A stretch of 20,843 bases of DNA from an uncultured Rhodospirillales bacterium (GCA_903897565.1 CAIUCF010000621.1:1-20843); one strand, 5' to 3'; numbered from the stretch's first letter, positions 1 through 7,257 are shown. Made by a program: numbers and translations. Notes: generated by a model from the sequence alone, not told the origin.

Positions 1-1
1 A

Positions 2-121
2 TACAGACCACTCACCCGAGACGGCGGACAACAACTCGCCATCAACAAACCCCTCTTCTACCAAGTCGACAACAACAACCCTCAATCCATCACAAGATCA
101 TGGAAATACTTGAATAACTGA
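2..121 (+). CDS. possible C-terminal end of an off-window gene (partial)
   Basis: One frame is open from the window edge to a TGA at 119-121 and would give about 39 residues ending in RSWKYLNN. It is rich in Asn, Gln and aromatic residues. About 60% of its codons end in G or C, much less than in the genes to the right, so it may come from a more AT-rich gene. Another frame of the same strand is also open over most of this stretch, so coding is not certain. No family is recognisable from this tail. Its end lies 27 bases before the znuC promoter. Confidence 0.3.
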   Translation, partial: YRPLTRDGGQQLAINKPLFYQVDNNNPQSITRSWKYLNN

Positions 122-147
122 ATACAAACATGACGGATTCGGCGGTT

Positions 148-176
148 TTGACGCAATATATGTTATGTTATAACAT
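148..176 (+). promoter_or_regulatory. sigma-70-like promoter of the znuCB operon
   Basis: TTGACG (148-153) and TAACAT (171-176) are separated by exactly 17 bases, a good match to a housekeeping promoter, about 100 bases before the znuC start. The surrounding DNA is the most AT-rich stretch of the left end. The -10 hexamer is the right half of the palindrome described separately, so repressor binding there would exclude RNA polymerase. Confidence 0.6.
165..176. promoter_or_regulatory. Zur-type operator
   Basis: ATGTTATAACAT is a perfect 12-base palindrome. Its ATGTTATAACAT core resembles the Zur (zinc uptake regulator) boxes known from alphaproteobacterial znu promoters. It sits just upstream of znuC and overlaps the -10 box. 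The Zur gene itself is not in the window. Assignment to Zur rather than Fur rests on the zinc-transport genes that follow and on the sequence form. Confidence 0.65.
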
Positions 177-274
177 TGTCGAATCCTCGAAGGACTGCTA
201 CAAGCCGCCGGCGACCTAATCATTAGCGCTCCCAGCCGATCGCCGTGCCAAACACCACCAAGTCGCCGAGGCCG

Positions 275-1090
275 ATGACAGCCATATCCTGCCAGAAAGT
301 CACCATCGCCATCGCCGGCCGCGTCGTCCTGAACGCGATCGATCTCGAGATCGGCGGGCATGAACTGATCGGCGTGCTCGGACCGAATGGTGCCGGCAAG
401 ACGACTCTACTCCGCACGATCCTCGGCCTCGTCGCGATCCGCTCCGGTACCCTGCAGGTTTTCGGCAAGCCGCCATCGACCGGCAACCCGGCCATCGGCT
501 ACATGCCGCAGAGCCGCGTGACCCCCGACGGCGGCAGGCTGCGCGGGCGCGACGTGATCGCCGCCACGGCCCGGGGCGAACGTTGGGGGCTGCCCTGGCT
601 CGATGCCGCCACCCGACGAGACATCGACTGGGCGCTGGAGCGTGTCGGCGCCCGCGACCTCGCGCGTCGTCCGCTCGCCGCGATGTCGGGCGGCGAGCGC
701 CAACGTCTTCTGCTGGCACAGACACTGCTCGGCCGTCCCAAACTGCTGTTGCTCGACGAGCCACTCGTTAACCTCGACCCGCGTCATCAGGGCGAAATGG
801 TGGCCCTGATCCGTGAATTGCAGCGAGACCTGGGGATCACCGTGCTGTTCTGCACCCATGAACTCAATCCCTTGCTCGGCGCGATGGATCGCGTCCTCTA
901 CCTCGGCGGCGGCCAGGCGGCGCTCGGCACCGTCGAGGAGGTCATCAACAGCGCCGTGCTGTCACGGCTCTACGGCGCGGCCATCGAGGTCATCAGCCAT
1001 CGCGGTCGGATCTTCGTGATGTCCGGTAACCAGGAGCTCGACCGCTGCAACCATGGCGACCATGCCGAAAGCCACCATGCTCCAGTATGA
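275..1090 (+). CDS. znuC: zinc ABC transporter ATP-binding protein ZnuC
   Basis: This is the cytoplasmic ATPase that drives zinc (or manganese) import with a ZnuB-type permease. From the chosen ATG it has 271 residues: Walker A GPNGAGKTT at about 36-44, Q-loop MPQ at 77-79, signature SGGERQR at 138-144, Walker B LLLLDEP at 157-163 and the H-loop histidine at 195. The ATG at 275 is preferred because GAGG lies just before it and the family begins close to the first strand; an in-frame GTG at 245 would add ten residues. The C-terminus is histidine-rich (HGDHAESHH), a possible metal-binding tail. The stop overlaps the next gene by 14 bases. The Zur-like operator upstream points to derepression in zinc shortage. 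No periplasmic zinc-binding protein gene (znuA) is adjacent. Family identity is firm; the metal is inferred from operator and neighbour. Confidence 0.9.
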   Translation: MTAISCQKVTIAIAGRVVLNAIDLEIGGHELIGVLGPNGAGKTTLLRTILGLVAIRSGTLQVFGKPPSTGNPAIGYMPQSRVTPDGGRLRGRDVIAATARGERWGLPWLDAATRRDIDWALERVGARDLARRPLAAMSGGERQRLLLAQTLLGRPKLLLLDEPLVNLDPRHQGEMVALIRELQRDLGITVLFCTHELNPLLGAMDRVLYLGGGQAALGTVEEVINSAVLSRLYGAAIEVISHRGRIFVMSGNQELDRCNHGDHAESHHAPV

Positions 1091-1922
1091 TTTCATGCAG
1101 CACGCCTTCGCCGCGGCCGGGATCGTCGCCCTGCTCGCGGGGCTCGTCGGCTATTTCCTCGTGTTGCGCGGACAGAGCTTCGCCGGCCATGCGTTGTCCC
1201 ATGTCGGGTTCGCCGGCGCCGCCGGAGCCGTCCTCCTCGGCATTCCACCGCTCTGGGGGCTGGTCGGCTTCACGCTGCTCGGCGGCTTCGCCATGGGCCT
1301 TCTCGGAGACCGACTGGCGGGGCGCGATGTCGCGATCGGCATGGTGCTGACGCTCTCGCTCGGTCTTGGCCTGCTGTTCCTGCATTTCTACACCGCCTAC
1401 GCCACCCAGGCGACCGCGGTGCTGTTCGGGGATATTCTCGGCATCGACTGGGCCACGATTCGGCTGCTGTTCGGACTTGCCGTAATCAGCCTCGCCGCGC
1501 TCGCGGCGATTGCCCGTCCGCTGCTGTTCGCGAGCCTGCAGCCCGAGCTCGCGGAAGCCAAAGGCGTGCCGTTGCGATTGGTGGGCTTCCTGTTCCTCGG
1601 CATCGTCGCCCTCACCGTCTCCAGCGCCGCGCAGATCGTCGGCGTGCTGATGATCTTCACCTTGATGGTCGGCCCCGCAGCCGCGGCGTTCAACATGACG
1701 CCGAGTCTCGGCGGCGGCGTGCTCATCTCGGCCCTGCTGGCACTCGCCGAGGCTTGGGGCGGCATCGCCCTCGCGTTTGAGACGGATTGGCCGGTCAGCT
1801 TCTGGATTTCGGCACTCAGCGGACTCATCTATCTGATGAGTTTTGCCGCTCGGGCTTACCGCGAACAGCGCAGTCAGGACCCGCGCGCCGAGGCCATTTC
1901 GGAACAAGGAGCCTCATCATGA
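1077..1922 (+). CDS. znuB: zinc ABC transporter permease ZnuB (ABC-3 family)
   Basis: This is the inner-membrane channel partner of the ATPase upstream. The protein (281 residues from 1077) is very hydrophobic, with about eight membrane segments. It shows hallmarks of the ABC-3 metal permease family: an N-terminal YDFMQHAF segment, LRGQSFAGHALSHVGFAGAA near residues 30-50, and a later VGVLMIFTLMVGPAAAA stretch. The ATG at 1077 is chosen because it gives the usual family N-terminus; an in-frame ATG at 1053 would add eight residues. It overlaps the znuC end, and its TGA overlaps the next ATG (ATGA at 1919-1922), so all three genes should be co-translated from one message. Confidence 0.9.
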   Translation: MLQYDFMQHAFAAAGIVALLAGLVGYFLVLRGQSFAGHALSHVGFAGAAGAVLLGIPPLWGLVGFTLLGGFAMGLLGDRLAGRDVAIGMVLTLSLGLGLLFLHFYTAYATQATAVLFGDILGIDWATIRLLFGLAVISLAALAAIARPLLFASLQPELAEAKGVPLRLVGFLFLGIVALTVSSAAQIVGVLMIFTLMVGPAAAAFNMTPSLGGGVLISALLALAEAWGGIALAFETDWPVSFWISALSGLIYLMSFAARAYREQRSQDPRAEAISEQGASS

Positions 1923-2383
1923 GCCGCCCACCGCTACCGCCGTTTACCCCCGAAACGGCTGCCCAAAAGGCCAGACTGGCCGAGGATGCCTGGAATTCCC
2001 GGGACCCGGCACGAGTGGCGCTCGCCTATACAGAGGATAGTCGGTGGCGCAACCGCAGCGAATTCCTACAGGGTCGCGCGGCGATCGAGGCGTTCCTGAC
2101 GCGAAAATGGCGCCGAGAACTGGATTACCGGCTGATCAAGGAGGTCTGGGCCTTCGCCGACAACCGCATCGCGGTGCGCTTCGCCTATGAATGGCATGAC
2201 GATAGCGGCCAGTGGTATCGCAGCTACGGCAACGAGAACTGGGAGTTCGACGAGGCCGGTCTGATGCGCCGCCGCATCGCGAGCATCAACGATCTACCGA
2301 TCGCCGCCGAAGAACGCTTGTTCCACTGGCCTCTGGGTCGCAGGCCCGATGATCATCCCGGATTGAGTGCGCTCGGGCTGTAA
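1919..2383 (+). CDS. DUF1348 / NTF2-like family protein
   Basis: A 154-residue soluble protein of the DUF1348 group within the NTF2-like (SnoaL-type) fold. Visible hallmarks are AEDAWNSRDPARVALAYTEDSRWRNR near the N-terminus, FLTRKWRREL, then FAYEWHDDSGQWYRSYGNENWEF and the LPI motif near the end. Members are small alpha+beta cone-shaped proteins; no reaction is established for them. The start is well supported: AAGGAG at 1906-1911 lies seven bases before the ATG, which overlaps the znuB stop. Being third in the Zur-type operon suggests expression in zinc limitation, but a role in zinc handling is only inferred from position. Confidence 0.85.
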   Translation: MSRPPLPPFTPETAAQKARLAEDAWNSRDPARVALAYTEDSRWRNRSEFLQGRAAIEAFLTRKWRRELDYRLIKEVWAFADNRIAVRFAYEWHDDSGQWYRSYGNENWEFDEAGLMRRRIASINDLPIAAEERLFHWPLGRRPDDHPGLSALGL

Positions 2384-2391
2384 TCCGGATG

Positions 2392-2412
2392 CATCGCCGA
2401 TCATCCGCGATG
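2392..2412. terminator. hairpin between convergent DUF1348 and FUSC genes
   Basis: CATCGC (2392-2397) pairs with GCGATG (2407-2412) around a nine-base loop that includes the stop codon of the minus-strand FUSC gene. It lies nine bases after the plus-strand stop. There is no T run, so any terminator activity is uncertain. Confidence 0.35.
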
Positions 2413-3492
2413 TTCGTCGATCCGCTCCCCCAGATCCTTGAGGTCCCCCGCGAGTTCCTCGAGGACGAAGGCGAGGGCGAATAGCCGTCCGACCGCCTCG
2501 TCGGACAAGGCGCGGAGGGTTCCGTCAACCCGCATCGCCGCCATTTCGGTTTCGTAGACGGCGAGCGCTGACCGGATGGGTTGCGACGTCGGCACGGGTT
2601 GTCCCGCGATGAAGGCAGCGCCGGCAGCGCGCATGAACGCCGCCATCGCCTCGGCGACCGCCGTGATCGGCAGGCTGATCCTGGGTGCTACGCTCGGCGG
2701 CAGGCGGCCGGAGGTCGATCGCGCGACGAGGGCGAGATCATGGCGCAGGCGCCGCAGCGTGCGCACCAGGGGCTCGGGATCCGCGGCCCCGGTCAAATGG
2801 CTGCGCCGCTCCCGCGCGGCCTCGACGGCGACCGCTTCGACCTTGGCAAGCAGCGTCCGAATCCGCTGATGCAGAAGCTGGATCGTGCGAGCGTCGGGGT
2901 CGCCCGACAAGCCCGCCACCAGCAGGCCGAGTTGTGTCGCGATCGGTTCGAGATAATCGCGCGCCGCCGTTGCCAGGAGACGATGGGCACGACCGGGCAG
3001 GATGACGAGCGAGACGGCCATCGCCACGACGCAGCCCAGGCCGATTTCCAGGACCCGGTCGATCGCCGACATCCAGGCGCTTACCCCCGTCCCGCTGGTG
3101 CCGAGCAGGAGGATGATTGCGGTCACGGGTGTCACCCGATACGCGGGCCCGAGCGCGGCGACGAAGGACAGCGGGCCGACGGCCAGCAACAGGGCCAGGG
3201 CCATCCCAGTCGACGATGAATGGGGGATCAGCAGCGACACGACCACGCCCCAGACGCCGCCGAGCAGGGTCCCGACGAAGCGATCCGACATCGCCTTGAT
3301 CGAGCCACCGACGCTGGATTGGGTTACCAGCAGCGCCGTCAGCACCGCCCAGAAGCTCTGCGGCAGGCCCGCTACCTCGGCGACGCCATAGGCGCCGAGG
3401 CAGGCGACAGTAATGCGCGCGGCGAGCCGCCACTCTCCCAGCAGCAGCGAGCGCCATCGTGCGGATACGCCGGGACCAGCTTCCGGACTCAC
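2401..3492 (-). CDS. FUSC / aromatic-acid-exporter-type inner-membrane protein
   Basis: A 363-residue protein with about six N-terminal membrane segments (roughly residues 22-170, including FWAVLTALLVTQ and the TLLGGVWGVVVSLL stretch). A soluble helical C-terminal half of about 190 residues follows. The pattern QSFWAVLTALLVTQSS..GSIKAMSDRFVGTLLGG is typical of the FUSC/ArAE family (relatives of AaeB and YccS), which export aromatic acids or similar small molecules. It is a half-length member. The start is a GTG that overlaps the stop of the DUF1289 gene (GTGA at 3489-3492), so translation is probably coupled. The substrate is unknown; a link to the amidohydrolase product is speculation from the operon. 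Confidence 0.8.
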   Translation of the reverse strand: MSPEAGPGVSARWRSLLLGEWRLAARITVACLGAYGVAEVAGLPQSFWAVLTALLVTQSSVGGSIKAMSDRFVGTLLGGVWGVVVSLLIPHSSSTGMALALLLAVGPLSFVAALGPAYRVTPVTAIILLLGTSGTGVSAWMSAIDRVLEIGLGCVVAMAVSLVILPGRAHRLLATAARDYLEPIATQLGLLVAGLSGDPDARTIQLLHQRIRTLLAKVEAVAVEAARERRSHLTGAADPEPLVRTLRRLRHDLALVARSTSGRLPPSVAPRISLPITAVAEAMAAFMRAAGAAFIAGQPVPTSQPIRSALAVYETEMAAMRVDGTLRALSDEAVGRLFALAFVLEELAGDLKDLGERIDEHRG

Positions 3493-3683
3493 GACGGCGA
3501 AGGGGTCGGGCCGTTTTCCCGGCCGTCGAGGCGACGCGCACTCGCTGCCAGGACCACGTCGCGCTCCCCGTCGGACAATTGGCTCCAGGCGCCGATCTCA
3601 ACGAGGGTCCGGCCGCAACCGCGACACCAGCCGGCTCCGGGGTCGTAGACGCATATCTTCCGGCAGGGTGACGGGGTGCTCAC
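3489..3683 (-). CDS. DUF1289 family small cysteine-rich protein
   Basis: A 64-residue protein matching the DUF1289 pattern: SPCRKICVYDPGAGWCRGCGRTLVEIGAW then LSDGER. Cysteines at 7, 11, 20 and 23 form a C-x3-C-x8-C-x2-C set that could bind zinc or an Fe-S cluster. The function of the family is unknown. The GTG start overlaps the stop of the upstream amidohydrolase (GTGA at 3680-3683), and its own TGA overlaps the GTG start of the FUSC gene. It is easily missed because it is short and starts with GTG. Confidence 0.85.
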   Translation of the reverse strand: MSTPSPCRKICVYDPGAGWCRGCGRTLVEIGAWSQLSDGERDVVLAASARRLDGRENGPTPSPS

Positions 3684-5005
3684 GTGGCTTCGTCCAGTTC
3701 TCGATAATCCGGCAGGGTCTCGATGATCTCGCGACCGGCCCGCAGCACGATCCGACCACGGCCATGTCGCGCCAGAACCTCGGTATAGTCGCGGCCCTCG
3801 AAGATCACCAGATCGGCGGCCGCACCGGCTGAAATCAGTCCGCGCCTCGCCAAACCCATCATCCCCGCCGGTATAGACGTCACCGCTCGCGGCCAATCTC
3901 CGATCGGCAGGTCGAGATGGCCCAATCGCACCGCGTCGCGGAAGACATCGATGAGGTCGTGGTCACCGTAAGGGTGGAAGGCGTCGCGGACATTATCGCC
4001 TGCCAGCGCGATCGCCACCCCAGCGGCCTTCAATTCCCTTAGCAGAGTGATTCCTCGCCACCGCGGTGTCGCGACCGGATCGCGGTCCTGAAGGTAGACA
4101 TTGGTCATCGGCAGCGAGATGATTCCGATTCTCGCCGCTGCGACCTTCGCGATCGTCTCACGCGCCGCGGTCTCCGAGCGCCGGGCCAGGCTGGAGGCAT
4201 GGCTGCACAGCACCCGCCCCTCGAAGTTTCGGGCCAAGACGGCGTCGGCGATTCGCGTCAACCCATCGGCCTGGGGATCGTCGGTCTCATCCACGTGGAA
4301 ATCGAGCTCCAGCCCGCGTGTTTCCGCCAGCTCGAACGCCCGGTCGATCTGCATCCCTGCCTCCGGGCCGTCATAGACGACGGGACCCAGCCGCAATCCA
4401 TGCTCGGCAGCCCAGTCGGCGACCTTGTCTCCCCAGGGACCGATGAGCTTCGCGATACCGAGTGTGAGCGTGCCCTGCAGGACGATACGATCTGCCCAGG
4501 CCTCTCGCAGCGCGAGAAAGGCCGGCCAACAGGGTTCCGTCCGGCCTTCCTGCGAGTCGAGATGGGTCCGAACCGCGACGGTGCCGTGGACGAAGGCCGC
4601 CCGCAGGGCGAAATCCATCCGACGATAGACCTCGTCATAATCCCATCTCCGAACCCGATCGTGCTTGGCGGCGCCACGGGCCCCGAGCAGAGTCCCGTCG
4701 GGATTTGGAGCCCTGCCCCAAGTATGGGATTTATCGATATGGGCGTGGGCATCGATGAAACCCGGCCAGACCTGACGGCCACGCATCGCCACGACGGGCA
4801 CGTCAGACGGCGGACTCGTGGTTCCGGATGCCGTGACCCGATCGATGATTCCCGCGGCGCCGATATCGATGTCCAGACAGGCGACGCCGTCACGGTCACG
4901 CCGGAGATCGAACGACTCGGGAGAACCATGTGTCAGGAGAAAGGTGCCGTCCGGGACCATCGCGGCCTCGAGCCGGAAGGCGCTGGCGGGTGGGAGATGC
5001 CTCAT
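3680..5005 (-). CDS. cytosine-deaminase-like amidohydrolase
   Basis: A 441-residue metal-dependent hydrolase of the amidohydrolase superfamily, CodA (cytosine deaminase) branch. Metal-site and catalytic residues visible are HAHIDK (His87, His89), HVDE (His237, Glu240), CSHASS (His269) and AGDNVRDAF (Asp337), in the order and spacing of cytosine deaminase. Relatives deaminate cytosine, isoguanine or creatinine-like ring compounds, so the exact substrate is open. The ATG at 5005 is kept because FRLEAAMVPDG aligns with the usual N-terminal strand (LRNARVP-like); a shorter start at 4960 has a GAGG five bases ahead of it. It is the first gene of a three-gene operon and ends in a GTGA overlap. Confidence 0.85.
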   Translation of the reverse strand: MRHLPPASAFRLEAAMVPDGTFLLTHGSPESFDLRRDRDGVACLDIDIGAAGIIDRVTASGTTSPPSDVPVVAMRGRQVWPGFIDAHAHIDKSHTWGRAPNPDGTLLGARGAAKHDRVRRWDYDEVYRRMDFALRAAFVHGTVAVRTHLDSQEGRTEPCWPAFLALREAWADRIVLQGTLTLGIAKLIGPWGDKVADWAAEHGLRLGPVVYDGPEAGMQIDRAFELAETRGLELDFHVDETDDPQADGLTRIADAVLARNFEGRVLCSHASSLARRSETAARETIAKVAAARIGIISLPMTNVYLQDRDPVATPRWRGITLLRELKAAGVAIALAGDNVRDAFHPYGDHDLIDVFRDAVRLGHLDLPIGDWPRAVTSIPAGMMGLARRGLISAGAAADLVIFEGRDYTEVLARHGRGRIVLRAGREIIETLPDYRELDEAT

Positions 5006-5098
5006 TTCACTACAATGCCGGGTTCTGGAGATCGCGCCAAGCCCCTGCCGCGGCGCAACGAAATTGTGCGTCGCACTAAGTAGATTCCCGGATGAAAC

Positions 5099-5126
5099 AA
5101 AAAAGGCTCTGTCAAGAGAATTTTTT
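5099..5126. terminator. bidirectional terminator-like hairpin
   Basis: AAAAAA (5099-5104) faces TTTTTT (5121-5126) around CTCT-GTCA-AGAG, giving a stem with T runs on either strand. The GC core is only four base pairs, interrupted by a GG/AA mismatch, so it is weak. It immediately follows the TAG of the minus-strand remnant at 5128-5220, which is the best orientation for it. Confidence 0.45.
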
Positions 5127-5127
5127 A

Positions 5128-5220
5128 CTAGAAAGCCGAGCCATTCTTCTGCATCTTGGCAGCCATTCGCTGAATGCCGTCCTGAAACGCTTCACCGACT
5201 TCGGGGTTATCAGGACGGTC
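5128..5220 (-). pseudogene. possible gene remnant (30-codon tail)
   Basis: On the minus strand a frame of 30 codons ends in TAG at 5130-5128. It reads as natural-looking protein: DRPDNPEVGEAFQDGI, then a tail ending MAAKMQKNGSAF. It has no start codon before its internal ATGs and is closed upstream by an in-frame TAG at 5223-5221. A terminator-like hairpin follows directly. This looks like the tail of a lost or frameshifted gene. The family is not recognised, and chance cannot be excluded. Confidence 0.25.
5177..5218. repeat. 9-bp inverted repeat upstream of the CHAP gene
   Basis: CCGTCCTGA (5177-5185) and TCAGGACGG (5210-5218) are perfect inverted copies with a 24-base spacer, ending 33 bases before the CHAP start. 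In RNA it would be a 9-bp stem in the leader; in DNA it could be an operator. It also lies inside the minus-strand remnant, which may explain part of it. Confidence 0.35.
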
Positions 5221-5251
5221 CTATCGGTTTCAACAACTTCTTCAGGTGACC

Positions 5252-5926
5252 ATGGGTCGACGTATCCTCGCCGTAGCGTTCGCCGCCGCCCTGCTGCTTC
5301 CCGCCCTGCCGGCGCACGCCATGACGTGTGTCGCCTATGTCCGGGCTGTGACGGGCTTCGATCTCAGCGGTAATGCGTGGCAGTGGTGGAATGCCGCGTC
5401 CGGCCTCTACAATCGCGGCCATGTGCCGGAACCGGGCGCCGTGATGGTGTTCTCGAGGACCCATTACATGCGGGACGGCCACGTGGCGATCGTTCGCGAA
5501 GTGCTGGGCACGCGGGAAATTCTGATCGACCAGGCGAATTGGGAAGTCGTCCATCATCATCGCGGCGCCGTCAGCACCGCGGTTCACGTCATCGACTCCT
5601 CCCCGGACAACGACTGGACGCAGGTCCGCGTGCAGTGGGGCCGCGGCGACGTATTCGGCCGCGTCAATCCCGTCAGCGGCTTCGTCTATCCCGACGCCGA
5701 CACCCATGCCAATGTGAGCCGCGCACGCTACCTAGAAGCGCGGATGCGGGCGCACATGGACGAAAGCAATCCGGAATTCGCCCCGGCGGTCGCCACGACC
5801 CACGGGCATGGGTTGCATCAGGCGCTCTGCGCGACCCCCACGCGGGCTGACGATGTGGCGGAGGTCATGACCTCCTGGCATGTCGGCCCCGTCACTCAGG
5901 TGGCCAGCGCCGCGCGCCCGCGCTGA
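5252..5926 (+). CDS. secreted CHAP-domain protein
   Basis: A 224-residue protein with a clear signal peptide: RR near the N-terminus, hydrophobic stretch AVAFAAALLLPALP, and an AHA cleavage site at about residue 23. The CHAP (cysteine-histidine amidohydrolase/peptidase) fold follows directly: Cys26 in TCVAYVRAVTG, AWQWWN, PEPGAVMVF, His77 in DGHVAIV, and IDQANW. Such enzymes cleave peptidoglycan amide or peptide bonds in the periplasm or outside. There is no cell-wall-binding domain; the C-terminal 90 residues carry no motif I know. The ATG at 5252 is chosen with AGG at 5244-5246; a GTG at 5246 would add two residues. It is convergent with the next gene, with only 15 bases between stops. Confidence 0.8.
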   Translation: MGRRILAVAFAAALLLPALPAHAMTCVAYVRAVTGFDLSGNAWQWWNAASGLYNRGHVPEPGAVMVFSRTHYMRDGHVAIVREVLGTREILIDQANWEVVHHHRGAVSTAVHVIDSSPDNDWTQVRVQWGRGDVFGRVNPVSGFVYPDADTHANVSRARYLEARMRAHMDESNPEFAPAVATTHGHGLHQALCATPTRADDVAEVMTSWHVGPVTQVASAARPR

Positions 5927-5941
5927 CGCGACCGCCCTCCT

Positions 5942-7177
5942 TCACACCACGTCGTCGCGTTGCCACAACTCGCTGCGCCGCCGCTCGCCGATTTCCGCGA
6001 TCTTTCGGGCAATACCCGGAAGCATCTGGACGAGTTTGCCCTGAACCGCTTTCAGGGCCTCGAGTTCCTCGGTAAAGCGCCCCTTCGACAAGGGACGCGG
6101 CGAAGCCCAGGACGAGACTAGGCGATCGACCAGTTCTTCCCGGCACAGCGGCAGATGCCCGGCCTGGATACCCGCCGCCAGCGGCGCTGCAATGGCGCCA
6201 TACCGCTTGTCGGGCGCAAGCCCGACGCAGAGATTCCCGAGCGCCTCGAGCGCATTGCCGAGATCAACCCGTTCGCCGATGATCTCCATCACGTATTTCG
6301 CATTGATGAGATAACCGGCGACGAATTCGTCGACCAGGCTCCAGGCCTCGCTCGACCCGTTCGGACCCGGCAGGCTGAGGGCGATTGCGAGCTTGCCCTC
6401 CCACGCACTGGTCGCCGGTACGGCGCGGCACACCGCGCGCAAGGCCAGATAACGTCGTTCCTCGGGACTAGTCGGCAGGGTCGACAGGAAACGATCGAGT
6501 TCGCCTTCGGCGTACCCCGTTTCCGAAACCTTGGACGGAACCAGCTCCGGCGCCTTGAATGCGGCGCGACGCCGCTTGCGCGCGGTGTCGAGCAGACGCT
6601 CGAGCGTATCGGCGCGCGCGCGCGCCGCTGGGCCCGGGACCTGCATGGCGGCAACTGCCCGCACCGCCGAGGCGATCAGCGCATCATATTTTTCGAGTCG
6701 TCGACCCCAGGAATCGTCGCAGAGGAATTCCAGCGGGCTGCCGTTGATCTCGATGCAGAGCCGCGCAAGCAGGATGCCGATTGCCTTGCAGGATGCCCGG
6801 CCCAGCAGATCGTCGACGGTCGTGCACAGCGGCGGCGCCGTCGCCAATCGGCCGAGACCACCGACGGGCGCCTCGGCGCGGCGCTCGGCCTGCTTTTCGA
6901 TAATGACCGTTTCACTGTAATCGCCATCGCCGCGCAGCCGCTGCTGCAGGACACGCACCGCTTCGGCGCCAGGCTTGGACAGGTGCTCGTTCGCGATATT
7001 GCGGACGCGCTGCTCGAGAACTTCGAGATCGCGCTTGTCGAATGGCCTGGATAGCTTTTCCCGTCCGTCATTGACGACTTCCACGATCTGCCAGCGGCCA
7101 TCGCGTCGCACCGAAATTTCGTAACGGAGCGGTCGGCTGGCAAGCCGAACAGCCTCCGCATCAGTCATTGCTGCCAC
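5942..7177 (-). CDS. uncharacterised 411-residue protein
   Basis: I do not recognise a named family. Residues 17-100 form a small alpha/beta module: YEISVRRDGRWQIVEVV, a helix, EAVRVLQQRL, then ETVIIEKQ. This pattern recurs, as I recall, in hypothetical proteins of Rhodospirillales. The remaining 300 residues are largely helical with no signal peptide or membrane segment, suggesting a cytoplasmic protein. Notable pieces are CKAIGILLARLCIEINGSPL, TLERLLDTARKRRRAAF and a C-terminal ARKIAEIGERRRSELW. The GTG at 7177 is preferred over the ATG at 7168 because GAGG lies five bases before it, within a small GAGAA-GAGG-TTCTC inverted repeat. It is divergent from the deoxyribosyltransferase-like gene. 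Strong third-position bias supports real coding. Confidence 0.75.
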   Translation of the reverse strand: MAAMTDAEAVRLASRPLRYEISVRRDGRWQIVEVVNDGREKLSRPFDKRDLEVLEQRVRNIANEHLSKPGAEAVRVLQQRLRGDGDYSETVIIEKQAERRAEAPVGGLGRLATAPPLCTTVDDLLGRASCKAIGILLARLCIEINGSPLEFLCDDSWGRRLEKYDALIASAVRAVAAMQVPGPAARARADTLERLLDTARKRRRAAFKAPELVPSKVSETGYAEGELDRFLSTLPTSPEERRYLALRAVCRAVPATSAWEGKLAIALSLPGPNGSSEAWSLVDEFVAGYLINAKYVMEIIGERVDLGNALEALGNLCVGLAPDKRYGAIAAPLAAGIQAGHLPLCREELVDRLVSSWASPRPLSKGRFTEELEALKAVQGKLVQMLPGIARKIAEIGERRRSELWQRDDVV

Positions 7178-7203
7178 GAGAACCTCTTCTCCCTCGGCGT
7201 TAT

Positions 7204-7238
7204 TTGAAACACTATTCAGTCACTACAGTGATAATAAT
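7204..7238 (+). promoter_or_regulatory. AT-rich divergent promoter region with palindrome
   Basis: The 80-base gap between the divergent genes at 7177 and 7258 is unusually AT-rich. It contains TTGAAA at 7204-7209 and GATAAT at 7230-7235 (20-base spacing, longer than ideal), plus a TCACT-AC-AGTGA inverted repeat at 7220-7231 just before the -10-like box. This suits a promoter with an operator for the plus-strand gene, but the spacing is imperfect. Confidence 0.35.
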
Positions 7239-7257
7239 CCTAAGCGATCGGAAGCCT

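Noticed and set aside
6155..7054. 299-codon plus-strand frame opposite the unknown protein
   Set aside because: The minus-strand frame is longer, has a ribosome-binding site and better third-position bias; the plus-strand product looks like antisense filler.
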